Source: CBDCGS01 sp965216915 (GTDB lineage Bacteria; Pseudomonadota; Alphaproteobacteria; UBA828). From it: a stretch of DNA of 64,000 nucleotides. The position numbers and the translations under genes are program-made. The stretch spans positions 1,674,001 to 1,738,000 of the forward strand of contig CBDCGS010000011.1 in the NCBI GenBank assembly GCA_965216915.1. The letters run 5' to 3'. The number at the start of each line of letters is the position of its first letter. Positions within the stretch are counted from its first letter, which is position 1. Shown here piece after piece: positions 1 to 7,803 of the stretch. The notes beneath the pieces were generated by a model. That model did no database searches. It was not told the DNA's origin and was given only the letters and a program-made list of their open reading frames with translations.

Positions 1-548
1 GGCATGTCCATCGCCAAGCGCGACGCAGCGCCTTGGCGATACCACGGAAAGAACGTGATCTGATCCCGTACCCGTGCCCACAGCCACGTCACGTGCCCGC
101 CGTCCCAAACGGGGCGGAAGGGCGGCAGATAGTTCGCGACGAGCTCCTCCATCTCATGCGGCGTGAAGGCGGGGCAGCCTTCGAGCACGACGCCGGTGGT
201 GCGCGCCGGATAGCGGTTCGCGTACTCGATTGCGATGGCCGCGCCGGTGTGCCGGCCGAAGATCGTCGTCCGCTCGAGACCGAGCGCGTCGATGGTCTCG
301 GCCAGCGCGGCGGCATAGTCCGCGATCTGCGGCCGGTGAAGCGCGAGTGGATCGGAGCCGCCGAAGCCCGGCGTGTCGGGCGCAATCACGGTGAACCGGT
401 CGGCAAAAGCCTCGATCATGGGGATGAACGCGGCCGACGACCGGGGCGATTCGTGCAGCAGCACGACCGGCGGGCCGCTGCCGGCGCAGCGCATCATCAC
501 GTGCCGCCCACCGCAATCGACGAACCGGTGCGCGATCGGGATGCTCAC
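1..548 (-). CDS. Alpha/beta-hydrolase fold protein, 3' end outside window
   Basis: The reading frame opens at a GTG whose bases overlap the TGA stop of the upstream acyl-CoA ligase (GTGA), so the two genes are translationally coupled. About 182 residues are visible; the C-terminus lies beyond position 1. The start of the fold is clear: a strand followed by LLHESPRSS (oxyanion region) and DTPGFGGSD. At the nucleophile elbow the sequence is GRHTG, so a histidine stands where Ser, Cys or Asp is usually found. A subset of alpha/beta-hydrolase-like proteins carries GxHTG here, and their chemistry is not known to me. Expected length is about 270-300 residues. The partner ligase suggests a role in acyl-CoA or aromatic acid breakdown, but the substrate cannot be read from the sequence. 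Confidence 0.75.
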   Translation of the reverse strand, partial: MSIPIAHRFVDCGGRHVMMRCAGSGPPVVLLHESPRSSAAFIPMIEAFADRFTVIAPDTPGFGGSDPLALHRPQIADYAAALAETIDALGLERTTIFGRHTGAAIAIEYANRYPARTTGVVLEGCPAFTPHEMEELVANYLPPFRPVWDGGHVTWLWARVRDQITFFPWYRQGAASRLAMDM

Positions 549-2083
549 GCACCCTGGTCCCGAAGTGCGCGCTTGAGGATCTTGCCGGCGGGATTGCGCG
601 GCAGGGCGTCGATGAAGTCGACCTCCTTCGGGATCTTGTATGCAGCGAGACTCGTCTTCCCGAAGGCGATCAGCTCGTCGGACGAAGGCGGTTCACCCTC
701 GTGCGGCACCACGAAGGCCTTGATCCGCTCGCCCCAATACTCGTCCGGCACCCCGACCACGGCGACTTCGCGCACCGCAGGGTGGCGGGAGAGCACATCT
801 TCCACCTCACGCGGATAGACGTTCACGCCGCCCGAGATGATCATGTCCTTCTTGCGATCGACGATGTGGACGTAGCCGTCCTCGTCGCACCGCGCCATGT
901 CGCCCGCCGAGACCCAGCCGTTGCGCATCGTCGCCGCCGTTTCCTCCGGCTTGTCCCAATAGCCGTTGAACAGGTAAGGCGAGCTGCTGAACAGCTCGCC
1001 GACCTCGCCGGGCGCGACCTCCGCGCCATCGCTGCCGAGCAGGCGAATGCGGTTGCCCACGAAGGGCAGGCCGACGCAATTTTTCTTGCGCAGCTGGTCG
1101 GGTGGGCGAAGGTTGGTGACGATGCCGGCTTCGGTCGAGCCATAGGTCTCGTGGAGCACGCCCTCGCCGAACTGCGAGATGATCTGCTCCTTGGTGACCT
1201 GCGGGAGCGCGGCCGCGTTTGAGACGAGGCCCTTCAAACCGTGCCGGCGGTAGCGCGCGAGAACGGTCTCCTCCAGGCTGAAAATCGCATGGAAGTGGGT
1301 GGGCACCATGAACGTGCCGGTGAACCCCCCCTCCGAGAGCTTGCGCATCACCTCTTCCGGATCGAAGCGCGGCAGCAGTTCGCAAGTCCCGCCGCAAAAC
1401 ACACTGGCGAGCGCGAAGGCGAAACCGCCACCGTGGAACAGCGGCGCGAACGAAAGCTGGCTGTCATCCGGTCCATAGCAGCCATATTCCACGGCCATGC
1501 CGAGGCAGGTGAGCACGCGCGAGCGGTGCGAAAGCACGATGCCCTTCGGCTTGCCCGTCGTGCCGGAGGTGTAGGAGATGGCGAACGCCTCCCACTCTTC
1601 GGGTGTCTCTGCGGGCGGCGTCGGTTTTGCCTTGGCGAGCCACTCGTCATAGCTCCCGCCCATGACCAGAACGCGCTCGATCCCGTCCAGCGCCGCGCTT
1701 CGCGCCAATTCCTCGGACGCCCGATCGACGACCAGCACGCGGGGGCGGCAGTCCGCGCAGATCGCCTCGAGCTCGCGTGCGGACTGCCGCGTGTTGATGG
1801 TGGCGACGGCGGCGCCCATCTCCGCGAACCCCGCCACCACCTCGATATATTCGAGGCAGTTGAGCGCAAGCAGCATCACGCGGTTGCCCGGTTCGAGGCC
1901 AAGATCGTGTACCGCACCCGCGCTCACCCGATCGATCCGCTCGACGAGCTGCGCGTAGGTCAGCCTGTGCTTGCCTTCCCGCAGAGCGACCTTTTGTGGC
2001 GTGCGCTGCGCTGCCGTGCGGATCCCGCTTGCAATCGTCGCGGAACGGTAGGTGCTGGGCCGGCCAGACGCTGCCTTCACCAT
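545..2083 (-). CDS. AMP-dependent acyl-CoA ligase
   Basis: This 512-residue protein is a full-length member of the ANL superfamily. It would activate a carboxylic acid to its acyl-adenylate and then its CoA thioester in the cytoplasm. The P-loop-like A3 motif YTSGTTGKPKG lies near residue 170, the A5 motif YGSTE near 315, the hinge region with DRKKDMIISGG near 410, and the catalytic lysine in NPAGKILKR close to the C-terminus. It is followed with a 4-base overlap by the alpha/beta-hydrolase gene, so both are probably one operon. The acid specificity (fatty, aryl or other) cannot be assigned from the motifs. Upstream lies IS481 debris, so its promoter region is partly transposon derived. Confidence 0.9.
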   Translation of the reverse strand: MVKAASGRPSTYRSATIASGIRTAAQRTPQKVALREGKHRLTYAQLVERIDRVSAGAVHDLGLEPGNRVMLLALNCLEYIEVVAGFAEMGAAVATINTRQSARELEAICADCRPRVLVVDRASEELARSAALDGIERVLVMGGSYDEWLAKAKPTPPAETPEEWEAFAISYTSGTTGKPKGIVLSHRSRVLTCLGMAVEYGCYGPDDSQLSFAPLFHGGGFAFALASVFCGGTCELLPRFDPEEVMRKLSEGGFTGTFMVPTHFHAIFSLEETVLARYRRHGLKGLVSNAAALPQVTKEQIISQFGEGVLHETYGSTEAGIVTNLRPPDQLRKKNCVGLPFVGNRIRLLGSDGAEVAPGEVGELFSSSPYLFNGYWDKPEETAATMRNGWVSAGDMARCDEDGYVHIVDRKKDMIISGGVNVYPREVEDVLSRHPAVREVAVVGVPDEYWGERIKAFVVPHEGEPPSSDELIAFGKTSLAAYKIPKEVDFIDALPRNPAGKILKRALRDQGA

Positions 2084-2098
2084 CGGATGCGTGACCGC

Positions 2099-2255
2099 TC
2101 TAGTTGTTTGATCCCGAGGTTTGATGGTGCGATCGTTTCGGAAGATTGGAAGGAGGCCTATGGGCCAGGTTCTTCACGGGAGCGCCACGACGACGCACGC
2201 GGTCCGAGCTGCAATACAGCGATCGAAAGCTTCGGTCGCGGAGCGAAGCCGAACC
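2099..2255 (+). pseudogene. IS481-family transposase remnant (copy 1)
   Basis: An AGGAGG ribosome site at 2151 precedes an ATG at 2160 that encodes MGQVLHGSATTTHAVRAAIQ, the typical N-terminus of a large IS481-type transposase group. After roughly 30 residues the similarity is lost and a stop follows at 2306, so only the first tenth of the gene remains. The block from 2105 to about 2221 matches 26384-26500 closely. In both places it is preceded by an NCTAGN hexamer (TCTAGT at 2099-2104), the target preferred by IS481. The distal part and DDE catalytic core are missing. Confidence 0.8.
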
Positions 2256-2299
2256 TACGAGGAGTCCCGATGGGTCTGTCCAGAATATCGGATTGTTAA

Positions 2300-2515
2300 C
2301 GCATAGGCATAGGTATTCAACCCGCCGGCAAGCCCAATCGGGTCGCTCTGCAAATACCGCCCGATGGCTGGGTCGTAGGTGCGGTGCCAGTTGTAGGAGA
2401 GGCCGCTCTCGGCATCCGCGTATTGGCCGGGAAAGCGCCAGGTCTCGGCGCCGCCTGCCCCCGGGTCCTTGATCACCCGCTGATCGTCATTGTGCCGGCG
2501 GCGCGCGCGAGATTT
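2300..2515 (-). pseudogene. Rhs-repeat core fragment
   Basis: On the minus strand the frame contains RTYDPAIGRYLQSDPIGLAG followed by GLNTYAYA, the hallmark of the conserved Rhs core just before the toxic tip. Upstream is WRFPGQYADAESGLSYNWH, the repeat that normally precedes it. The similarity stops right after NTYAYA near 2300, where the IS481 remnant neighbourhood begins. The rest of the roughly 1500-residue polymorphic toxin is not present on either side. This is a leftover of a deleted Rhs gene, not a functional toxin. Confidence 0.75.
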
Positions 2516-2539
2516 TGACAGGTCCGGGGAAGCGGTATT

Positions 2540-2600
2540 ACTGTTTCACCAACATTGGTATCGTCATAGTGACGAATTTTCGTATTGGTTCCACCCGACA
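2540..2600 (+). promoter_or_regulatory. Promoter/operator of the cupin operon with two ATTGGT words
   Basis: Two direct copies of ATTGGT lie at 2554-2559 and 2584-2589, exactly 30 bases apart. They are immediately upstream of the AGGGAG ribosome site and ATG of the cupin gene. The first sits in TTGGTATCGTCATAGTGACG, which has a partial dyad. The same hexamer recurs in front of the transaminase and around the FadR-type regulator gene, so these are candidate operator half-sites for that regulator. Confidence 0.45.
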
Positions 2601-2616
2601 AAAGGGAGCTTCTAGG

Positions 2617-3741
2617 ATGGGCCAGGCATCCGGCACTCGCGACGCGAGCCTCGACGACCTATATCGGCGGGTCAACGACGGAAACATGTTTCCGTACTGG
2701 GCAACGACGACCGAGGTCCCCAATGATGAGGATCGCCAGCTGATGGCGACCGCCAAGGCCATTCCGCATGTCTGGAGTTATGACGATCTCATCGCGCCGC
2801 TCCTGAAACGCTCGGCGGAGCTCATCAGCATGCTCGAATCCGAGCGGCGGTCGCTGGTTCTGGTCAATCCCGCGCTCAAGCCACGGCGGGCGACGGTCTC
2901 GACGATGTATACCGCCTATCGCCAGAACGATCCGCGTGAGGTGATGCCGCCGCACCGGCACTCTCCCAACGCGATCCGCTTCGGCCTCACCGGACACAGG
3001 AATTTCACCGGGGTCGAAGGCGAGGATATCGTCTTCGGGCCCGGCGACATGGTTCTGACGCCGCATGACACCTGGCACAATCACGGCAACAAGGGCGACG
3101 AACCCGCCGTGAACCTCTCGGTTCTCGATCTGCCGCTCGTCGAGACGCTAAACGCGGTCTATTTCGAGCATGACTACAAAGAAGGCAACGAGAAGAAGCG
3201 CGAGCAATCTGCGCGGTTCGACGCGGATTATTCGCGGCGCATCTATGGCCGCGGCGGCCTCATGCCGCGGTTCGTCTCGCATGACCGTGGCACCGGCGCC
3301 GCGTCGCCCATGTATGTCTACCGATGGGAGCCCATGCGGGAGTTTCTCGAAGAACACCGCGACCACGACGGCTCGACGCACGAAGCACTCAAGGTCGAGT
3401 ACATCAACCCGGCGAACGGCCAGCCCGTGTTCAAGACCATGACATTCTTCGCGCAAATGCTGCGTCCGGGCGAGCGGACATGGCCTCTGAAGCAAACCGC
3501 GAGCCTGTTGATCTCGCCATTCGAGGGCCCCGCGGGATACTCTCTCATCGATGGCGATCGGTACGACTGGAACCTATTCGACACGATCGCGGTTCCGGGC
3601 GGTTCGTGGGCGGAACATGTCAATGAGACAACCGAACCAATCGTCCTCTTCGTCGCCAGCGACGAACCGACACTCAAAGCCTTTCAATTGTTCAAGCAGT
3701 GGGGCAAGGATCAATCTGGTGACGTCGTCCGCCTGTCCTGA
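2617..3741 (+). CDS. Bicupin ring-cleaving dioxygenase, gentisate/salicylate 1,2-dioxygenase-like
   Basis: The 374-residue protein has the bicupin layout and length of gentisate 1,2-dioxygenases. The first cupin holds HRH at 113-115 and WHNHG at 153-157, which would supply the Fe(II)-binding histidines. The C-terminal cupin (about 265-365) lacks an obvious metal triad, as is usual in the family. The ATG at 2617 is preceded by AGGGAG; an earlier in-frame GTG-like start is not supported. Family members cleave the ring between a carboxylated and a hydroxylated carbon of gentisate, salicylate or 1-hydroxy-2-naphthoate. It leads the operon containing the FHMPC and pyridoxal dehydrogenases. Its likely substrate is therefore a 3-hydroxypyridine carboxylate from vitamin B6, with an OH ortho to a COOH as in salicylate. 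That substrate is an inference. Confidence 0.8.
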   Translation: MGQASGTRDASLDDLYRRVNDGNMFPYWATTTEVPNDEDRQLMATAKAIPHVWSYDDLIAPLLKRSAELISMLESERRSLVLVNPALKPRRATVSTMYTAYRQNDPREVMPPHRHSPNAIRFGLTGHRNFTGVEGEDIVFGPGDMVLTPHDTWHNHGNKGDEPAVNLSVLDLPLVETLNAVYFEHDYKEGNEKKREQSARFDADYSRRIYGRGGLMPRFVSHDRGTGAASPMYVYRWEPMREFLEEHRDHDGSTHEALKVEYINPANGQPVFKTMTFFAQMLRPGERTWPLKQTASLLISPFEGPAGYSLIDGDRYDWNLFDTIAVPGGSWAEHVNETTEPIVLFVASDEPTLKAFQLFKQWGKDQSGDVVRLS

Positions 3742-3825
3742 GAGTCGTTTGTGGCCGGGGAACGGTTGGTCCGACGGTCGCGCGCATGGCCCGCGCCTGA
3801 GGCGGTCTGACCGGGGAGCGACGCT

Positions 3826-4953
3826 TTGGCGCGCTCGCTGAACACGAAACGGATCGGCCGTATCGATTGCCCCGGCGGCGGCCAGGTTACCATCGACGGC
3901 AGCCACCTCTATGTCGGGCACATGCGCCCGCCGTCCGGCACGTCGATCTACGACATTTCTGACCCGACCGCGCCGGTGCTGCTGAGCCGCATCGATCTCC
4001 CGGAGGGGTGGCACTCTCACAAGGTCCGCGCGCAGAACGGTCTCATGATCGTGAACCATGAGAAGTTCCGCGATGGGCATCCGGAATTTGGCGGCGGCCT
4101 CGGGATCTACGACGTCGAGAAACCGGCCAAGCCGACGCTCATCCACAAATGGGAAACCCATGGCAAGGGGGTCCACCGGTACGACTTCGATGGGCGCTAC
4201 GCCTACATTTCGCCGACCGTCGAGGGGTATGTCGGGAACATCGTGATGATTCTGGATCTGAACGACCCGACCAGACCGGAGGAAACCGGGCGTTGGTGGC
4301 TGCCGGGCCAGTGGTCGGCGGGCGGTGAGGCGTATCCCTGGCACAACTACACCCCGCCGCGCTGCCATCACCCCTTGCGCGTCGGCGATCGGCTCTATGT
4401 CAGCTACTGGCATCACGGCTTCGTCATCCTCGATATCAGCGACATGGCGAGGCCGGTCGCGATCTCGGGGCGCAACACCAGCTCCTGCTTCCCGCATCCG
4501 ACCCATACGCTGTTGAAGATGCCGCAGCGGCTGAAGGGTCGCGACATCATGATCGTCGCCGATGAGGACGTCGCGAAGCTCTACCCTGCGGCACCGGCCT
4601 TCACCTGGGTCTACGACGTGACCGACGAACGGAACCCGACGCCCATTGCCACCTTCCAGGTGGAAGGGCTCGATCCGGATGGGGCGCCGCAAGAGGCTAT
4701 GACGGGCTGCCACCAGCCGTCCGAACGGTTGACCGGAACCAGCGTTGTGCCGTTCGCCTGGTTTGCCCAAGGGCTGCGTCTGGTCGATTTTGCCGACCCT
4801 TTCCGGCCCAAGGAGGTCGGCTATTACGAGGCCGACCCGCCCGACGGTTGCGATCGCGCCTCCTCGAACGATGTGACCATTGATGATCGCGGGCTGATCT
4901 ATGTGGTCGACCGTCAGAACGGCATCGACATCGTCGAAACCAGCGTCTTCTGA
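3826..4953 (+). CDS. LVIVD-repeat beta-propeller protein in the B6 operon
   Basis: The 375-residue protein carries about six LVIVD-type repeats, for example SIYDISDPTAP, GIYDVEKPAKP, ILDLNDPTRP, VILDISDMARP, VYDVTDERNP and LVDFADPFRP. It is therefore a beta-propeller of the kind related to selenium-binding/methanethiol-oxidase-like proteins. Many histidines (GWHSHK near 65, YWHHG near 196, FPHPTHT near 224, GCHQP near 290) could bind a metal. There is no signal peptide, so it should be cytoplasmic. The start is a TTG preceded by GGGGAG; no ATG fits. The reaction is unknown. Its place between a ring-cleaving cupin and a GST in a B6 catabolic operon suggests it acts on a cleavage product. Confidence 0.7.
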   Translation: MARSLNTKRIGRIDCPGGGQVTIDGSHLYVGHMRPPSGTSIYDISDPTAPVLLSRIDLPEGWHSHKVRAQNGLMIVNHEKFRDGHPEFGGGLGIYDVEKPAKPTLIHKWETHGKGVHRYDFDGRYAYISPTVEGYVGNIVMILDLNDPTRPEETGRWWLPGQWSAGGEAYPWHNYTPPRCHHPLRVGDRLYVSYWHHGFVILDISDMARPVAISGRNTSSCFPHPTHTLLKMPQRLKGRDIMIVADEDVAKLYPAAPAFTWVYDVTDERNPTPIATFQVEGLDPDGAPQEAMTGCHQPSERLTGTSVVPFAWFAQGLRLVDFADPFRPKEVGYYEADPPDGCDRASSNDVTIDDRGLIYVVDRQNGIDIVETSVF

Positions 4954-4999
4954 ACGAACGCAGCATGTCCGGCGCGAAAACCGGTCAGGGAGTGGAGCC

Positions 5000-5587
5000 A
5001 TGAGACTATTGGGACGCGCCACGTCGGGCAACGTGCAGAAGGTGATCTTTCTGCTTGAAGAGATCGCCGTGGATTATGAGCGCGAGGACTACGGCCGGAC
5101 GTTCAACAACACCGGCACCGCCGAATATCTCGCGATCAACCCGACCGGCAAGGTTCCGGCGCTGGTCGATGGCGACGCGACGATGTGGGAATCGCACACC
5201 ATTCTGCGCTATGTCGCCGCGAAGCATGGATCGGATTTGCTGCCGTCGGACTTGGCTGCACGTGCCAAGGTCGAATGCTGGATGGATTGGCTCCTCGCCA
5301 CCCTCAACGGAACTTATTTGACCCTGTTCAAAGCGACTAAGGGCGGCGGCGACGCCCCGGCCACCGCGGTGTCGGACCTGGGTGTCGCGCTCACGCTCGT
5401 CGACGGACAGCTAGCCGGCCGGGGCTATCTCGCCGGTGAGACCTTTTCGCTGGCCGATATCGCGCTCGCGCCGATCATCCACCGTTGTCTCGGCTTCCCG
5501 GTCGACCGGCCCGACCTGCCGAACCTCGCCGCGTGGCACGCGCGCATATCCGCACGACCGGCCTTCCAAAAGGCCACGGCCGCATAG
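5000..5587 (+). CDS. Glutathione S-transferase family protein
   Basis: At 195 residues this is a standard cytosolic GST. It has an N-terminal thioredoxin-like domain with NPTGKVPALVD near 48 and WESHTILRYVA near 63 (glutathione-binding cis-Pro and Glu/Ser motif), then an all-helical C-terminal domain with the FSLADIALAP capping motif. The ATG at 5000 has a GGAG site just before it. Gentisate-type pathways often use a GST-fold maleylpyruvate isomerase right after the dioxygenase. Finding a GST next to a gentisate-dioxygenase-like cupin suggests it isomerises the ring-cleavage product. General detoxification is the alternative. Confidence 0.85.
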   Translation: MRLLGRATSGNVQKVIFLLEEIAVDYEREDYGRTFNNTGTAEYLAINPTGKVPALVDGDATMWESHTILRYVAAKHGSDLLPSDLAARAKVECWMDWLLATLNGTYLTLFKATKGGGDAPATAVSDLGVALTLVDGQLAGRGYLAGETFSLADIALAPIIHRCLGFPVDRPDLPNLAAWHARISARPAFQKATAA

Positions 5588-5639
5588 GAGGCGGTCTGCG
5601 CTTTTGCAACCGCCCGACACCCGAGGAAGGAGAGCCAAG

Positions 5640-6554
5640 ATGAAGGCTGCAGTGATCGGCATGGGGACGATGGGCCCCGGAATCGCGGCAGTGATGGCAC
5701 GAGCCGGGGTCGCGGTGCGTGCGCACGACATTTCCGACGCCGCGATGGCCGCAGCCGAAGCAAGCCTCCCGATGATCGACACCGTGCTCGATCGGCTCGG
5801 CGGGGCCGGAGGACCGGCGACCGTGTCTTTCTGCGGCACGCTCGAGACGGCGGTTGAGGGGTGCGATTTGGTGTTGGAGAACGTGCCGGAGCGGTTGGAA
5901 CTCAAGAAGGCGGTGTTTCAGCAGATCGAAGCGGCGGTGTCCCCGGCCTGTATCGTCGCCTCGGACACCTCAGGCATCCCGATCACCACGCTGCAGGAAG
6001 CGGTGGAGCATCCGTCGCGCGTGGTCGGCATGCATTGGTCCAACCCACCGCACATCATTCCGGTGATCGAGGTGATTGCGGGAGAGCAGACCGCCGAGGC
6101 GACCTCCGACGAGATGGTCGCGTTCGCCAAATCGCTCGGCATGCTGCCTGTGCGTGTGAAAAAGGACGTTCCGGGCTTCGTCGAAAATCGGGTGCTCTAC
6201 GCCATCATGCGCGAGGCGGTCGACCTCGTCGAACGCGGTGTCATCGATCCGGAGGGGTTGGACACGGTCGTGTCCTGGGGCATCGGCTACAAGCTCTCCG
6301 TCGTCGGCCCGATGGCGCTTCTCGACATGGCGGGGCTGGATATCTACCGCTCGGTCAGCGCCTACCTCAACCAGGACCTCTGCAACAGGTCGGACGTTAG
6401 CCCGATGGTCGAGACGCTGACCGATGCCGGGAAGCTCGGCATCAAAAGCGGCGAAGGTCTGTTCGCCTACGACGGCGATGCCGCGATCGAGCTCAGAAAG
6501 AAGCGTGCCGAGGCGTTCATCGCCGCGAGAAAGGCGCTCGAGGAGACCCTCTGA
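5640..6554 (+). CDS. 5-formyl-3-hydroxy-2-methylpyridine-4-carboxylate 5-dehydrogenase
   Basis: The 304-residue protein has the 3-hydroxyacyl-CoA dehydrogenase fold. It begins with a Rossmann motif GMGTMG at 7-12 and ends with the helical dimerisation domain. In place of ordinary HAD sequence it carries the words MHWSNPPHIIPVIEVIAGE, KKDVPGFVENR, WGIGYK and LLDMAGLDIY. I recognise these from the Mesorhizobium FHMPC dehydrogenase of vitamin B6 breakdown. That enzyme oxidises the 5-formyl group with NAD to 3-hydroxy-2-methylpyridine-4,5-dicarboxylate. A GAAGGAGA site precedes the ATG. Its operon partners (pyridoxal 4-dehydrogenase downstream, cupin and GST upstream) fit. A generic 3-hydroxybutyryl-CoA dehydrogenase is the less likely alternative. 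Confidence 0.85.
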   Translation: MKAAVIGMGTMGPGIAAVMARAGVAVRAHDISDAAMAAAEASLPMIDTVLDRLGGAGGPATVSFCGTLETAVEGCDLVLENVPERLELKKAVFQQIEAAVSPACIVASDTSGIPITTLQEAVEHPSRVVGMHWSNPPHIIPVIEVIAGEQTAEATSDEMVAFAKSLGMLPVRVKKDVPGFVENRVLYAIMREAVDLVERGVIDPEGLDTVVSWGIGYKLSVVGPMALLDMAGLDIYRSVSAYLNQDLCNRSDVSPMVETLTDAGKLGIKSGEGLFAYDGDAAIELRKKRAEAFIAARKALEETL

Positions 6555-6606
6555 ACAAATGTCGACACCGGAGTATGCAAACGCCGGTGCTTGGGAGAGA
6601 CCACTC

Positions 6607-7347
6607 ATGAACAGATTTCAAGGACGGACCGCGATCGTCACGGGTGCGGCGCGCGGCATCGGCGGCGCGGTTGCCAAGCGGCTGGCGGCAGAAGGCGCGA
6701 CGGTCGCGTTCGCCGATATCGATGGTGCCGGCGCGGAACGAATGGCGGCGGAGGCAGGTGGCGACAGCGTCGCGATCCAGTGCGATGTCGCGGATCCCGA
6801 CTCGGTGACGGCGCTCCACACCGCCGTGATGGAAAAAACCGGCCAAATCGATGTTCTGGTGAACGCGGCGGCGATCGTGCCCTTCGTGCCGTGGGATGAG
6901 TTGACGTTCGAGGAATGGCGGCGCGTTATGCGCGTCAATCTGGACGGGCTCTATCTCATGTGCCGCGCTTCCTCCGACATCATGCGCAAGGGCGGGTATG
7001 GTCGGATCGTCTCGATTTGCTCGAACTCGATCTTCGCGGGCACGCCGAACATGGCGCACTACGTTGCGTCGAAGGGCGGCGTGCTGACCTTCTCGCGCGC
7101 GTTGGCGACGGAGCTCGGCGGGGACAAGATCACGGTCAACACGGTGTGCCCCGGCTTGACCGACACCGAAGGCGTTCAGCTGACGCCACACAAGGACGCG
7201 TTCGATTTCGTCGAGATGCTCCAGGCGATCAAGGGCCGCGGCGTTCCCGACGATATCGTTCCCGCCGTGGTGTTCCTTGCGTCCGAGGAGGCGCATTGGA
7301 TCACCGGGCAAACGCTCAACGCCGACGCAGGCATGGTGCGCAACTGA
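6607..7347 (+). CDS. Pyridoxal 4-dehydrogenase (SDR family)
   Basis: This 246-residue short-chain dehydrogenase has the TGAARGIG nucleotide motif at 12-19. Its catalytic Ser is in SICSNS, followed by Tyr and Lys in YVASK. The stretches IVPFVPWDE, FAGTPNMAHYVASKGGV, FVEMLQAIKG and WITGQTLNADAGMVR match my memory of the NAD-dependent pyridoxal 4-dehydrogenase of Mesorhizobium, which turns pyridoxal hemiacetal into 4-pyridoxolactone. The neighbouring lactonase, transaminase and pyridoxine oxidase supply the adjoining steps. The ATG at 6607 is chosen because the Rossmann motif falls at the normal distance; longer readings upstream are not protein-like. It is the last gene of the plus-strand operon that starts with the cupin. 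Confidence 0.88.
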   Translation: MNRFQGRTAIVTGAARGIGGAVAKRLAAEGATVAFADIDGAGAERMAAEAGGDSVAIQCDVADPDSVTALHTAVMEKTGQIDVLVNAAAIVPFVPWDELTFEEWRRVMRVNLDGLYLMCRASSDIMRKGGYGRIVSICSNSIFAGTPNMAHYVASKGGVLTFSRALATELGGDKITVNTVCPGLTDTEGVQLTPHKDAFDFVEMLQAIKGRGVPDDIVPAVVFLASEEAHWITGQTLNADAGMVRN

Positions 7348-7371
7348 CCGCCGTCGGGCGGGCACGCCGCC

Positions 7372-7803
7372 TCACTCGACGCTCACGCAGAGCAGCGCCG
7401 CCCGGCCACGTGTCCCGCACGCAATGACGACCGGCGCCGTCGTGCCATCGCGGACCGTCTCGAGCGGCAGATCGATCGCTGTCTCCGACCACCGGCTGTC
7501 GAGGCCGCAGCGCACGTTTTCGATCCACATCGGGCGGTCCCGATAGGCTGACTGCGCGAGGCCGCCGTCATCATATCGATCGATGGTGACGGCAAGCGCC
7601 TCCCCCTGTCGCGCGACGCCAAGCGGCGTCGACAGAAAATGCGCGATGATCGCGATGCAGCGGATGGGCTCCTCGGCCTCGTTCGCGATCTCGAGCCGAA
7701 CGGGCGTCGGCGGCGCGTCCGCCACGGCGGCGGAGCCCGCGCACCCCGCAAGCGCGGCGGCGAGAGCGCCCGTGCAAACCAAGGCCCCGGCCATGCTAAG
7801 CAT
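7372..7803 (-). CDS. Small predicted lipoprotein of unknown function
   Basis: The 143-residue product begins MLSMAGALVCTGALAAALAG followed by Cys, a signal peptide ending in an ALAGC lipobox, so it should be lipid anchored. The mature part (about 122 residues) is beta-rich and contains three further cysteines, two of them placed to form a disulfide (IENVRCGLD and VIACGTRG). The ATG at 7803 is preceded by GGAG and overlaps the end of the pyridoxine oxidase gene by 8 bases, indicating co-translation. I do not recognise the family. Coupling to a B6 enzyme suggests an envelope role in B6 use, but nothing in the sequence proves it. Confidence 0.7.
   Translation of the reverse strand: MLSMAGALVCTGALAAALAGCAGSAAVADAPPTPVRLEIANEAEEPIRCIAIIAHFLSTPLGVARQGEALAVTIDRYDDGGLAQSAYRDRPMWIENVRCGLDSRWSETAIDLPLETVRDGTTAPVVIACGTRGRAALLCVSVE

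Noticed and set aside
2277..2299. TGTCCAGAATATCGG as a second IS end
   Set aside because: It begins with TGT like an IS terminus but only about 23 bases separate it from the Rhs fragment and no inverted partner was found.
2617..3741. Naming the cupin a gentisate 1,2-dioxygenase
   Set aside because: Family membership is clear but no gentisate genes are nearby; the B6 operon context argues for another substrate.
3574..5031. A 485-codon minus-strand frame
   Set aside because: It is antisense to the LVIVD and cupin genes, whose proteins are clearly recognisable; composition is that of a shadow frame.
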